From the NCBI RefSeq assembly GCF_000154465.1, contig NZ_DS499577.1:370013-434012 (forward strand): a stretch of 64,000 nucleotides of DNA, read 5' to 3'. A program made the position numbers and the translations under genes. Under the pieces are notes generated by a model, which saw nothing but the letters and a program-made list of their open reading frames with translations, was not told where the DNA came from and ran no database searches. This document shows positions 43,025 to 52,800 of this stretch, piece by piece (the stretch's first letter is position 1; every line of letters begins with the position of its first letter). Source of the stretch: Alistipes putredinis DSM 17216 (GTDB taxonomy: Bacteria; Bacteroidota; Bacteroidia; Bacteroidales; Rikenellaceae).

Positions 43025-44226
43025 TAAAGCGATACTTTATAGTTGTACTGCTTCTTTCCCTGTTTCCGGCCGGGGTGTCGGCACAACGCCGTGCAGCCGC
43101 TAAAAAAGATTGGAAAACGAAATACGATTATGTGGGTGCAGTGCATGACGGACGTATTCTCGTACACCGGGGCGGAGAGGGTAGCAATCCCCGTATGGGC
43201 CGTTTTTATACGGACGGCTGTTTCGGTTATACGGACACCTGCGGTACGGTGGTCTTCCCGCTCATCTATGACTATGCCGATAGTTTTTCCAATGGGTTTG
43301 CCGTGGTCGGCAAAGGGGAAAAGAACGATCGTCGTTTCGGGCTTATCGATCGTCAGGGGCGTGAAGTCGTGCCCTGTATCTATGCGGATGTCGCGGGTTT
43401 TTCGTCAGGCCTTGCCCGGGTACAGGAGGGGACGGATTCCGTCCGCCGCTATGGGTATGTCGATACGCTGGGACAGGTCGTAATTCCATTGAAATACGAT
43501 TATGCCCGGGATTTTTCCGAAGGAATGGCAGTCGTAGCCAAAGGCGAATGGAGCGGTAAGTCCGGCTATGGAAAAAGGGATTTTGAATTTACCGGGAAAT
43601 ACGGATTCATCGATCGTCGGGGTAACGAAGTGATTGCTCCGATATACGACGGTGCGGCCGATTTTTCCGAAGTGCTGGCCGCTGTCGGACAGATGGGGAA
43701 ATATTATGTACGCTGGGGATTTGTCGATGCCGCAGGGACGTTGGTCATCCCATGCAAGTATTACGAGGTTTCTTCGTTCCGAAATGGCCGTGCGGTCGTC
43801 TGCATTGTTTCCGGCGGTGCTTTGAAGTACGGCAGTATCGACCGGAATGGACGGGAAATCCTACCTTGTATTTACGATTGGGTGCAGCCCACGCCGTTCG
43901 GAACGACCTGGGTCGGAGAAGGGGAGGATTTCGCTTCCCGGGCCTGTACCCTGCTCGATGTTTCCGGCAAACCGTTGATCGACTATAAGGTCTATCAGGT
44001 GAACCCGAGCGGAAAATTCGGGCATGCTTCCGCAGGTGTTCCCGATTCTACCGGGTTGCTTCGATTCGGAGTATTGGACGGTCGCGGACGTGTTATCGTA
44101 CCGTTCGAATACGATGACATAACGATCTTTTCGGAGTGGGATTCGGCCGCTACCGCTTACGTGGAGCGAGGAATCGCCGAAGTGAAGGGGAAAAAGTATC
44201 CGTTTGCCTTGCGCCGGGGGGAATAA
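43021..44226 (+). CDS. Exported WG-repeat protein
   Basis: A 401-residue exported protein: signal peptide MIKRYFIVVLLLSLFPAGVSA, then Q. It is built from ~8 WG-type repeats of 40-55 residues, for example FGLIDRQGREVVPCIYADVAGFSSG, YGFIDRRGNEVIAPIYDGAADFSE, WGFVDAAGTLVIPCKYYEVSSFRNG (each given in part by position 100-290) and FGVLDGRGRVIVPFEYDDI. WG repeats form beta-propeller-like or solenoid structures in many Bacteroidetes proteins; function unknown. Four-base overlap with mutS makes it translationally coupled to a cytosolic repair gene, an odd pairing that probably reflects only gene packing. Confidence 0.85.
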   Translation: MIKRYFIVVLLLSLFPAGVSAQRRAAAKKDWKTKYDYVGAVHDGRILVHRGGEGSNPRMGRFYTDGCFGYTDTCGTVVFPLIYDYADSFSNGFAVVGKGEKNDRRFGLIDRQGREVVPCIYADVAGFSSGLARVQEGTDSVRRYGYVDTLGQVVIPLKYDYARDFSEGMAVVAKGEWSGKSGYGKRDFEFTGKYGFIDRRGNEVIAPIYDGAADFSEVLAAVGQMGKYYVRWGFVDAAGTLVIPCKYYEVSSFRNGRAVVCIVSGGALKYGSIDRNGREILPCIYDWVQPTPFGTTWVGEGEDFASRACTLLDVSGKPLIDYKVYQVNPSGKFGHASAGVPDSTGLLRFGVLDGRGRVIVPFEYDDITIFSEWDSAATAYVERGIAEVKGKKYPFALRRGE

Positions 44227-44265
44227 ATGGAAGAGAGTATCTGACAAGTCCGATTCTAACGTTTT

Positions 44266-44303
44266 CACCCCTGCCGGAAGACATTCTTGGCAGGGGTGAT
44301 TTT
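44266..44303 (+). terminator. Hairpin between the WG-repeat gene and udk
   Basis: CACCCCTGCC (44266-44275) pairs with GGCAGGGGTG (44289-44298), followed by ATTTT. It separates convergent genes. Confidence 0.65.
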
Positions 44304-44419
44304 CAAATTCGGGGAGTTGTCGGACGGTTCCTTTTTGTCGTAATGGACTGCGTGTCGAGGCGAGTTACACAGACTGCCTGTTGCGAAAATCGATTTTCGG
44401 GGAATGGATTCGCGTGCTC

Positions 44420-45040
44420 CTATTTGGCGTTGATCTGCGACTGGATGCTGCGGATCAACATGCTTACGGCAACGGAATTGAAACCTCCCTCCGGGATGAT
44501 TACGTCGGCGTATTTCTTCGACGGCTCGACGAACTCCTCGTGCATGGGCTTGACTGTCGTGGTATATTGCGAGATGACCGACTGCATGGTGCGCCCCCGC
44601 TCGCATACGTCGCGCAGGATGCGGCGGGCGAGGCGGATGTCGGCGTCCGTATCGACATATACCTTGATGTCCATCAGGTCCCGGAGTTCCTTGTTCTCGA
44701 AGATCAGAATACCATCGACGATGATTACCTTCGAAGGTTTGACCAGCACGGTTTCGGCCGTTCGGTTGTGATCGACGAACGAATAGACCGGATGTTCGAT
44801 CGGAACGTTGTTTTTCAGCGTGCGGATGTGTTCGACGAGCATATCTGTATCGAACGATTGAGGGTGGTCGTAATTGAGTTTCGTGCGCTCTTCGTACGTC
44901 AGTTCGGGATGGGCTTTGTAGTAGTAGTCGTGGCAGAGCGTGACTACCTCTTCCTCCTTGAAAGCCTCCTGCAATCGTTTTACCAGCGTGCTTTTACCCG
45001 ATCCTGTGCCGCCTGCGACACCGATGACTGTCACATTCAT
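44420..45040 (-). CDS. udk: Uridine kinase
   Basis: A 206-residue pyrimidine-salvage enzyme phosphorylating uridine and cytidine. Walker A is GVAGGTGSGKSTLVK (residues 7-21), then CHDYYYKAHPELTYEER and NYDHPQSFDTDMLVEHI, which are the uridine-binding stretches, and VIIVDGILIFENKELRDLMDIKVYVDTD (read in parts) with ADIRLARRILRDVCERGR. Length and motifs are those of single-domain bacterial Udk, not the UPRT-fused form. It is monocistronic, transcribed convergently to the WG-repeat gene. Confidence 0.94.
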   Translation of the reverse strand: MNVTVIGVAGGTGSGKSTLVKRLQEAFKEEEVVTLCHDYYYKAHPELTYEERTKLNYDHPQSFDTDMLVEHIRTLKNNVPIEHPVYSFVDHNRTAETVLVKPSKVIIVDGILIFENKELRDLMDIKVYVDTDADIRLARRILRDVCERGRTMQSVISQYTTTVKPMHEEFVEPSKKYADVIIPEGGFNSVAVSMLIRSIQSQINAK

Positions 45041-45397
45041 AATTCCCGATTTGTGGTTCTTTTTTATTCTCCGTTTTCTGCGTGCGATAACCGCCTGACC
45101 GGTTTTTCTCCGAAAACGGTGTGATTTTTTCCCGTATTTGCACCCGCACGAAGTCGGTAGGTATTTCCGATTTCATCTGTCCGATGAAGCGTCCCGGAAT
45201 CTGTTTTTTCTTTTTCCCCGCCGTCGGATTTCGGATAAATTACGTCAAAAAAACGGTATGTTTCGTTTTCTCATTTCCCGTTTGCCGTATGGCCGAACTC
45301 CGAGTGTGCTGCCAACTTCGTCCTTTCCGATGAACGCATCGGGTTAGCTTTCCGTCGCAATCGAACGATGGGGTAGCTCCCGCCAGCCAAACGGATA
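45041..45397. other. Intergenic region between udk and gyrB
   Basis: About 357 bp without a supportable gene. It must hold the udk promoter, but I see no canonical box on the minus strand. The gyrB terminator follows at 45398. Confidence 0.5.
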
Positions 45398-45434
45398 TGG
45401 AAAAGGATTGCTCCCCTGCGGGGTGCAATCCTTT
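45398..45434 (-). terminator. Intrinsic terminator of gyrB
   Basis: AAAGGATTGC (45402-45411) pairs with GCAATCCTTT (45425-45434), with an inner CCC/GGG extension; a T run follows on the minus strand. Confidence 0.8.
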
Positions 45435-45445
45435 GTAATTTTCGA

Positions 45446-47404
45446 TTATGCGTCGATATTGGCGTAGTGAGCGTGTTTTTCGATGAACTCGCGTCGCGGG
45501 GGAACCTCGTCGCCCATCAGCATCGAGAATACGCGGTCGGCTTCGGCAGCGTTGTCGATGGTTACTTTGCGCAGAATCCGGGTGTCTGGGTTCATCGTGG
45601 TTTCCCACAACTGATGGGAGTTCATTTCACCGAGACCTTTGTAGCGCTGGACGTGTACGCCCTTGCCCATTTCGGCCGTGATCTCGTCACGCTCCTTCTC
45701 CGTCCAGCAATAGCGCTCCTGCTGGCCCTTTTTCACGAGGAACAGGGGCGGGGTGGCGATATAGACGTGCCCGTTTTCGATCAGCTCTTTCATCTTGCGG
45801 AAGAAGAAGGTAAGCATCAGCGTGGCGATGTGGCTGCCATCGACATCGGCATCGGTCATGATGATGATCTTGTCGTAGCGGAGTTTTTCGAGGTTGAGCG
45901 CCTTGCTGTCCTCCTCCGTGCCGATCGTCACGCCGAGTGCCGTGAACATGTTCTTGATCTCCTCGTTCTCCCACATGCGATGCTCCTGGGCTTTTTCGAT
46001 ATTCAGGATCTTACCGCGCAGCGGCATGATCGCCTGGAAGTTCCGGTCGCGGCCCTGCTTGGCCGTACCGCCTGCCGAGTCGCCCTCGACGAAGAAGATT
46101 TCGGCGATCGAACGGTCGCGGCTCGAACAGTCCGCCAACTTGCCCGGAAGGCCCGCACCCGAAAGCACGGTCTTGCGCTGCACCATTTCGCGGGCATGGC
46201 GCGCCGCGTGCCGGGCCGTTGCAGCCAGGATGACTTTCTGTACGATGGCTTTGGCGTCGCGCGGATTCTCCTCCAGGTAGTGACTCAAGGCCGTCGACAT
46301 CGCCTGATCGACCGCTGCCGACACCTCGTCGTTGCCCAGTTTGGTCTTGGTCTGCCCTTCGAACTGCGGTTCTGCGACCTTGACCGAAACTACGGCCGTC
46401 AGACCCTCGCGGAAGTCGTCGCCGTTGATATCGAACTTGAGTTTGGCGAGCATGCCTGAATCCTCGGCGTATTTCTTGAGCGTGCGGGTCAGGGCGCGGC
46501 GGAAACCCGTCAGGTGCGTACCGCCCTCGATCGTGTTGATATTATTGACGTAGGAGTGTACGTTCTCCGAGAAGGAGTCGTTGTACTGCATGGCCACCTC
46601 GACCGGCACGCCGTTCTTTTCGGTGTCGATGTAGATGATCGATTCGGTGATGGCCTGACCGCGCGTGGCGTCCAGGTATTCGACGAACTCCTTGAGGCCC
46701 TCTTCCGAATAGAAATGGTCGCCGACGTATTCGCCGTTCTCGTCCCGCTGGCGTTTGTCCAGCAGGTTCAGGTGGATGCCTTTGTTCAGGAATGCCAACT
46801 CACGCAGGCGGTTGGCCAGGATGTCGTACTTGTATTCCGTCGTGAGCGTGAAGATACTGCCGTCGGGTTTGAAGGTGATCGTGGTTCCGCGATCGTCGCA
46901 GGTGCCGATCACTTCGACCGGCGAAGTCGGAGCGCCTTTGCTGTACGATTGGCGGAATATTTTGCCGTCGCGGTGGATTTCGGCGATGAGCAGCGTCGAG
47001 AGTGCGTTCACGCACGAAACACCCACGCCGTGCAGACCGCCCGAAACCTTGTAGCTGCCCTTGTCGAACTTGCCGCCCGCATGGAGCACGGTGAGCACGA
47101 CTTCGAGTGCGGACTTGCCCTCTTTTTCGTGGAAGTCGGTCGGGATGCCTCGGCCGTTATCCTTGACTGTGATCGAGTTGTCTTCGTTGATCGTAACGTC
47201 GATGTCGGTACAGTGTCCTGCCAACGCCTCGTCGATCGAGTTATCCACCACCTCGTAAACCAGGTGGTGCAAACCTTTTTCTCCGATGTCGCCGATATAC
47301 ATGGCCGGACGCTTCCGGACCGCTTCCAGACCTTCGAGGACCTGGATGTTGGAGGCGGAATACTCCTCTTCCTGCTTCTTTATCTCTTTTCCTTCAGTAC
47401 TCAT
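45446..47404 (-). CDS. gyrB: DNA gyrase subunit B
   Basis: A 652-residue ATPase subunit of DNA gyrase. ATG 47404 (MSTEGKEIKKQEEEYSASNI) lies just after the promoter; a longer frame upstream is not used. GHKL motifs: EVVDNSIDEALAG, VKDNGRGIPTDFH, LHAGGKFDKGSYKVSGGLHG and VGVSCVNALS. The transducer follows, then the TOPRIM domain with EGDSAGGTAKQGRDRNFQAI and DADVDGSHIATLMLTFFFR, and the GyrA-binding end with RYKGLGEMN. It supercoils DNA together with GyrA; ParE is the alternative, less likely given the QAIMPLRGKILNIEKA and overall alignment with GyrB of Bacteroides. Fluoroquinolone and novobiocin target. Confidence 0.93.
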   Translation of the reverse strand: MSTEGKEIKKQEEEYSASNIQVLEGLEAVRKRPAMYIGDIGEKGLHHLVYEVVDNSIDEALAGHCTDIDVTINEDNSITVKDNGRGIPTDFHEKEGKSALEVVLTVLHAGGKFDKGSYKVSGGLHGVGVSCVNALSTLLIAEIHRDGKIFRQSYSKGAPTSPVEVIGTCDDRGTTITFKPDGSIFTLTTEYKYDILANRLRELAFLNKGIHLNLLDKRQRDENGEYVGDHFYSEEGLKEFVEYLDATRGQAITESIIYIDTEKNGVPVEVAMQYNDSFSENVHSYVNNINTIEGGTHLTGFRRALTRTLKKYAEDSGMLAKLKFDINGDDFREGLTAVVSVKVAEPQFEGQTKTKLGNDEVSAAVDQAMSTALSHYLEENPRDAKAIVQKVILAATARHAARHAREMVQRKTVLSGAGLPGKLADCSSRDRSIAEIFFVEGDSAGGTAKQGRDRNFQAIMPLRGKILNIEKAQEHRMWENEEIKNMFTALGVTIGTEEDSKALNLEKLRYDKIIIMTDADVDGSHIATLMLTFFFRKMKELIENGHVYIATPPLFLVKKGQQERYCWTEKERDEITAEMGKGVHVQRYKGLGEMNSHQLWETTMNPDTRILRKVTIDNAAEADRVFSMLMGDEVPPRREFIEKHAHYANIDA

Positions 47405-47425
47405 ATTGACCTTAAATATATCGTA

Positions 47426-47456
47426 CAAATATACGGAAAAGTTTCGTAAGATGCAA
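47426..47456 (-). promoter_or_regulatory. Promoter of gyrB
   Basis: On the minus strand TTG (47454-47456), a 20-nt spacer, then TATATTTG (47426-47433). The start codon is about 22 nt downstream of the -7 box, giving a very short leader. Confidence 0.6.
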
Positions 47457-47550
47457 TAATCAAGCACCCCTTTGCCATTGATTTTTGCCGCAGCCGGATT
47501 TGCGGGGTGCTTATTCGGGCGAAATATCGGATACCGGAAGCGTAGCCGGA

Positions 47551-48729
47551 TCAGTGGATAAGAGCTTTGATAACATCCCGATCGACGTCGGAGAGATCGA
47601 TCGGCTTGTGGGTCGGTTGCGTGTATCGCAATCCGCTGATGGTGGCGACTCCCTGTCGGCCGTTTCGGGTGACATAGATGAAATAACCGTACCGGAATAA
47701 ATCTTCGACCGAAAGTACCGGGGACTGAAACATGATTTCGAACAGCTTTTTACCCGTATGGTCTATGGCTATAAACTTTCCTTCGTCTGTTTCCACGATC
47801 CCGATTCTGTTTTCACTTATGATGGGTGTGTGGCATCGGGCGTATTTCCCGAAAGGGACGATTGGACGTCCGGTCGCATTTTCATATCCGACCAACCGTC
47901 GGCCGTTTTTCCTGATTTCTTTGCGGTATAATATCGGCCGGGGAATTTCGAATGTTTTGAGAACGGCCTGTATGCTGCCCCGGGAAAAATTTACGTCGCA
48001 AATGAAATCTACTGTTTTCAGACTGTCGGCGATTGCAGTTTTCAGTCTTTTTTTAGCGGCATCCGAAGCATCGATGATTCCGCTTTTATGAGCTACTATC
48101 AAGGGCTGTATGGTAATGGGGTTTCCGGATGGATCCGGGAGGATACGCATCCAACAGGTCCACAGCCCGTCCGTGAATTGTGCGAATTGCATGTAGTCGA
48201 AGTGCAGAAACAGCGGATCGCCCAGCATCGGAGAGGGGCAGGGAAAGGAAGGATATGTCCAATTCGTATAGGTCAATCGCCCCTCCTCGAAAACGAATAT
48301 GGGTTTCGTTCCGTCCTGGTAGAATATGCCTGATATAGGAAGTGTGCCTGAATAGAAGGTGGCCGGATAATAACCGGTATGGTCGCGGACGAAAATGCCG
48401 CTGAAATCTATTTCGGAGTAGTCTGATTTGCGTATCGTGTGATCCAGGTAGAGTTTGTCGTCGATCAGTCGCCAGTAGGAATGGTGTTCGTGATCACCGT
48501 CTATGTAGATAACGAATCCCTCTGCGGTAGGCTGATGAATAAGTGCCTGGAATTTTTTTTCGAATACCCGGTCGTTGCGGGCCAACTCGTCCAGCGGAGT
48601 GTCGTCCAACCAATGTAAGTCCAGTCTGAGCGTATCTGTGCCGATGATAAGACTGTCGGCTTTTGCCGTGGTTATTGGGGCCACTGCCGCCAATAACAGG
48701 AACAACCGGAAAAGAGTACGGAGTCTCAT
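47551..48729 (-). CDS. Exported protein with C-terminal WG-like repeats, unknown function
   Basis: A 392-residue exported protein (signal peptide MRLRTLFRLFLLLAAVAPITTAKA). The N-terminal ~250 residues contain no recognised motif; the sequence is rich in aromatic residues and Asp (YIDGDHEHHSYWRLIDDKLY). The last ~140 residues show degenerate WG-type repeats: RLVGYENATGRPIVPFGKY, NRIGIVETDEGKFIAIDHTGKKLFEIMF and YVTRNGRQGVATISG. It resembles the WG-repeat protein behind mutS in design only. Transcribed alone between ftsE and gyrB. Confidence 0.75.
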   Translation of the reverse strand: MRLRTLFRLFLLLAAVAPITTAKADSLIIGTDTLRLDLHWLDDTPLDELARNDRVFEKKFQALIHQPTAEGFVIYIDGDHEHHSYWRLIDDKLYLDHTIRKSDYSEIDFSGIFVRDHTGYYPATFYSGTLPISGIFYQDGTKPIFVFEEGRLTYTNWTYPSFPCPSPMLGDPLFLHFDYMQFAQFTDGLWTCWMRILPDPSGNPITIQPLIVAHKSGIIDASDAAKKRLKTAIADSLKTVDFICDVNFSRGSIQAVLKTFEIPRPILYRKEIRKNGRRLVGYENATGRPIVPFGKYARCHTPIISENRIGIVETDEGKFIAIDHTGKKLFEIMFQSPVLSVEDLFRYGYFIYVTRNGRQGVATISGLRYTQPTHKPIDLSDVDRDVIKALIH

Positions 48730-48815
48730 AACCCAAACCTGTTTTTATTCGGAATTATCTGTACCTGGCAACGATGAAACTTAGGTCGCAGGGTTTCCGT
48801 TTGTGCGGGCATTCG

Positions 48816-49559
48816 TTAAATATCCTGCAGCATCGTTTGTACCGGAACCTCCTTGATCTTGCCTTTCGAGAAGAGGATCGTGCGGGACGGATATTCTTCG
48901 ATGAGGGCCGTGTTGTGCGTGGACATGACTACGGCGCAACCTTGACGAGCGATTTCCTGGAACAGCCGAATGATGCCTTCGGCCGTCAGCGGATCGAGGT
49001 TGCCGGTAGGTTCGTCGGCCAAAAGCAGGCGGGGACGGTTCAGCAGGGCGCGGGCGATGACCAGACGCTGCTGTTCGCCGCCGGAAAGCTCGAACGGCAT
49101 CTTGTAGCCTTTGGCTTCCAGCGATACGACCTTGAGTACCTCGTCGATCCGCTTGCGGATTTCTGATTCGTTTTTCCATCCCGTTGCCTTCATTACATAG
49201 TATAGGTTCATGAAGACGTTCCGGTCGGTGAGCAGTTGGTAGTCCTGGAAGACGATGCCGATTCTACGTCGCAGCATCGGAATCTCCCGTCGTTTGAGTT
49301 TTCGCAAGTCGAAGCCTGCGACGTATCCTTCGCCTTCAATGAGTTGAAGCTCGGCATATAAAGTTTTGAGTAAGGAGCTTTTACCGCTTCCCACACGCCC
49401 GATCAGATAGACGAATTCACCGGCGTTGATGTCGAAATTCAGATCGGACAAGATCAGTTCTCCCTGTTGCAGCAACTTTTTTTCGGAGCGGCTGCCGAAA
49501 GGATCGTCCGTGTGGTATATCGTTACGCCGCGCAGCCGGATTACGTTTTGTTCGCCCAT
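48816..49559 (-). CDS. ftsE: Cell-division ABC ATPase FtsE
   Basis: A 247-residue ABC ATPase. I chose ATG 49559 (MGEQNVIRLRGVTIYHTDDP); an open frame upstream overlaps the promoter. Walker A is LIGRVGSGKSSLLKTLYAEL (Arg where FtsE often has another residue), Q loop VFQDYQLLTDRNVFMNLYYVM, signature ELSGGEQQRLVIARALL, Walker B LLADEPTGNLDP and switch His in MSTHNTALIEEYPSRTI. FtsE works with FtsX at the septum to activate peptidoglycan hydrolases; ftsX is not adjacent, which is usual in Bacteroidetes. LolD-type ATPases are the alternative, less likely from the spacing and C-terminus. Confidence 0.88.
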   Translation of the reverse strand: MGEQNVIRLRGVTIYHTDDPFGSRSEKKLLQQGELILSDLNFDINAGEFVYLIGRVGSGKSSLLKTLYAELQLIEGEGYVAGFDLRKLKRREIPMLRRRIGIVFQDYQLLTDRNVFMNLYYVMKATGWKNESEIRKRIDEVLKVVSLEAKGYKMPFELSGGEQQRLVIARALLNRPRLLLADEPTGNLDPLTAEGIIRLFQEIARQGCAVVMSTHNTALIEEYPSRTILFSKGKIKEVPVQTMLQDI

Positions 49560-49662
49560 GAGTCGAGTTGGTTGAAAGGTTCGTGGTGTCCGTGTGTGCC
49601 GATCGGCCGATGCAGGACGAATGTTCTTCGTTTCGTGCCGTCGCACTCCGATTCGGACGGGA

Positions 49663-49698
49663 GCAAAGGTAATGAAAATGAAGGCAGAATAAAACAAA
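49663..49698 (-). promoter_or_regulatory. Candidate promoter of ftsE
   Basis: On the minus strand TACCTTTGC (49663-49671) is a good -7 box with TTTG (49695-49698) 23 nt upstream. A second copy of the same 17-bp segment lies at 49737-49753. Confidence 0.5.
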
Positions 49699-49753
49699 CT
49701 CTTCTGTTTTTTACACCGATCATATCCTACCTTCCACAAAGGTAATGAAAATG
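49664..49753. repeat. Two exact copies of a 17-bp segment containing a -7 box
   Basis: CAAAGGTAATGAAAATG occurs at 49664-49680 and again at 49737-49753, same orientation, in the ftsE-kinase intergenic region. Read on the minus strand each copy contains TACCTTTG. Confidence 0.7.
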
Positions 49754-49805
49754 TCCGAAAAATAGTCCGTTTCGGTCATCGTGCCGGACAATAATCCGTA
49801 TTTTT

Positions 49806-49837
49806 TTTGGAACTCCCGGTAATGAATAGTATTTTTG
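49806..49837 (+). promoter_or_regulatory. Promoter of the hybrid kinase gene
   Basis: TTTG (49806-49809), a 20-nt spacer, then TATTTTTG (49830-49837). The start codon is 36 nt downstream. The other part of 49560-49805 carries only the ftsE promoter and the 17-bp repeats. Confidence 0.65.
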
Positions 49838-49873
49838 TTATTAATTATGGTATAAATTGACAATAAGGGGATA

Positions 49874-52800
49874 ATGGGAAGTGAATCCATGTTGCAGGAG
49901 ATATTGTGGGATACGAAGATCGGGTGGTGGAAAGTAGATATGGCCCGACGGGTTCTTTTGTTGTCCGATTATCTCTGTAAGACGATAGGAACTGAGGAGT
50001 CCGAGATCGGTTACGACCGTTTTCTGCAGTCGGTCGGAGAGCCGTTCCGGGCTTCGCTCAAAAGCCTGATGTCCACGGATGCGAGCCTGTTCTCCGCCGA
50101 GCAGATTTTTTCGCTGTGTGGTCCCCGGGGTGAGGTGTGGTTCCGCTGGAAGGTCCTGCGCCGGGAAACGGCAGCCGACAAGGGGCTGGTTGTTTCGGGA
50201 TATGCCCAGGAAATCAGCGAAAGGGAGGCTTTGCCGGTCGATCTTTGCTCGATCGAGCGGATGAATACGCTTCTTTATCGGTTGAACAATATTTCGCATA
50301 CGCTGCTTTCTTTCCTTCATATTGGTTCCATCGACGAGGCGATCAACAAGGTTCTGACCGATGTCCTCAAGATATTTCGTGGCAGCCGGACCTATATCGC
50401 GGAGTTCGACTGGGATAACCGCAGGCATATTTGTACGTACGAAGTGACGGACAAGGGCGTGGAGAGCGGCCGGGATCGGTTCGATCGACTTTCGATGGAC
50501 GAAACCCCCTGGTGGGTCGAGCAGCTCGAAAAAAGGAGTCCTATTGCTCTTTCCTGTTTGGACGACCTTCCTTCCCGGGCAAGGAACGAGCATGATATTC
50601 TGGCTGCACAAAATATCGGTTCGCTGTTTGTGCTGCCGATGACATTTCGTGATAAACTTTGGGGGTATGCGGGAATCGATGTGATCGGGGAGCACCGCGA
50701 TTGGCAGAACGAGGATTACCAATGGTTCGCATCGCTGGTCAATATCATCAATATCTGTATCGAATTGCAGCGTTCGAAGCGGGAGGCGCAAATCGAACGC
50801 GATTATTTGCAAAACCTCTACCGGTACATGCCGCTGGGGTATGTCCGTTTCCGGATGATTTACGACAAGACGGGGACGCCGGTCGATTACAAGGTGCTCG
50901 ATTCGAATTATGCTGCGGAAAAGATTATCGGAAAATCCCAAGCCGACTATGTGGGGCGGCTGGCGAGCGAGCTGGAGATCGAAGATATGCCCGAGTACCT
51001 GAAAGTTTTCGCCAAAGTATTGCAGGTGGAGCAGCATGTCGAAAAGGAGGTCCGTTTGTTGGCTTCCGGCCGGTATGTTCATGTCGTTATGTATTCGACC
51101 ACTCCCGAGGAGGTGATTTGCCTGCTTTCGGATATGACCGAAATGTATGAAACGCACGAGGCGCTCGACCGCAGTGAAAAGCTATTGCGTAATATTTATG
51201 ACAATATTCCCGTCGGTATCGAACTGTACGACAGGAACGGCTTGCTCGTCGATCTGAATAACAAGGATCTGGAGATTTTCGGGATTCGGGACAAGGAGGA
51301 TGTGCTCGGGGTCGATTTTTTCAAGAATCCCATTCTCGACGAGGAGGTCTGGCGCCGGGTGCGGAACCGGGAGGAGTTCTCGTTCAAGGCGTATTATCCC
51401 TTCGATCGTTTGAACGGTTATTATGTTACCTCCAAGCAGGGCCGCCTCGAAATATACAGTTCGGTGTGTATGCTTTACGATGCGCAGGGGCGGTTGAGCA
51501 ATTTCTTCCTGATCAATATCGACAATACGGAAATCAATCGGGCGCATAGTCGTATCGCGGAGTTCGAAAGCTCGTTTTCGCTGGTCAGTCGTTTCGGCAA
51601 GGTCGGATACTGTCGCTTCGACCTGGTTTCGAAAGAGGGGTATGGCGTGCCGCAGTGGTATTATAACCTGGGCGAGAAGGAGGATACGCCGCTCGATCAG
51701 ATCCTCGGTGTGTATAAACATGTCAATTCCTCCGACCGGGCTGAAGTTCTGGAGTCCATCCGACAGGTGAAAGCCGGCGAGATCGACAGTTTCAGCCATG
51801 ATCTTCGGATCGATGCGGACGGACGACAGAAGTGGACCCGTATCAATGTGATGCGCAATCCCCTGAATAACGATCCTTCGAAGATCGAAATGGTGTGTGT
51901 CAATTACGACATTACCGAGTTGAAGGAAACGGAGAAGAATTTGATCGAAGCGAAGAACAAAGCCGAAGTGAGCGATCGTCTGAAATCGGCTTTTCTGGCT
52001 AATATGAGCCATGAAATCCGCACGCCACTGAATGCCATCGTCGGCTTTTCGAATCTGATCGCTGAAACCGAAGATCCCGACGAACGACGGGAGTATGTAG
52101 CCATTGTTCAGGAAAATAACGAATTGTTGTTGAAGCTGATTTCCGACATTCTCGATTTGTCGAAGATCGAAGCCGGAACGCTCGAATTCAACGATGTGGA
52201 ATTCGATGTGAATCAGATGTGTCAGGAGATTGTACGGTCGTTGAGCCTCAAGGTCCTGGATAAACCGGTGGAGTTGCGTTTCGGCGATCATCTGCCCGAA
52301 TGTCGGTTGGTAGGCGACAAGACCCGGATTACGCAGGTGTTGATTAATTTTATTAATAATGCGTTGAAATTCACTCGTGAAGGGTCTGTGACATTAGGCT
52401 ACCGGTGCGATGACGGGATGATGCTTACCTTTTATGTCGAAGACACCGGTACCGGGATTCCCGAGCAGGAGCAGGAGTCTGTCTTCGAGCGTTTCGTGAA
52501 ACTCAACAGTTTTGTCCAGGGGACCGGGTTGGGACTGGCCATCAGCAAGAGTATCGTCGAACAGATGGGCGGTCGTATCGGCCTGAACTCCGAACCGGGA
52601 AAGGGTTCTTGTTTTTGGTTTACGCATCCTTACATCCGGACCCGGTCTGTGTCGGCGGTTGCTTCCGATGCGGAGATGCGGCAACCAGGCGTTTCGGAGG
52701 GGAAAATGCCCGTCGTTCTCGTTGCCGAAGATACCGACAGCAATTTTCTGCTGGTGTCGCTGATTCTTAAGAAAGGGTATGAAGTGCTTCGGGCCCATAA

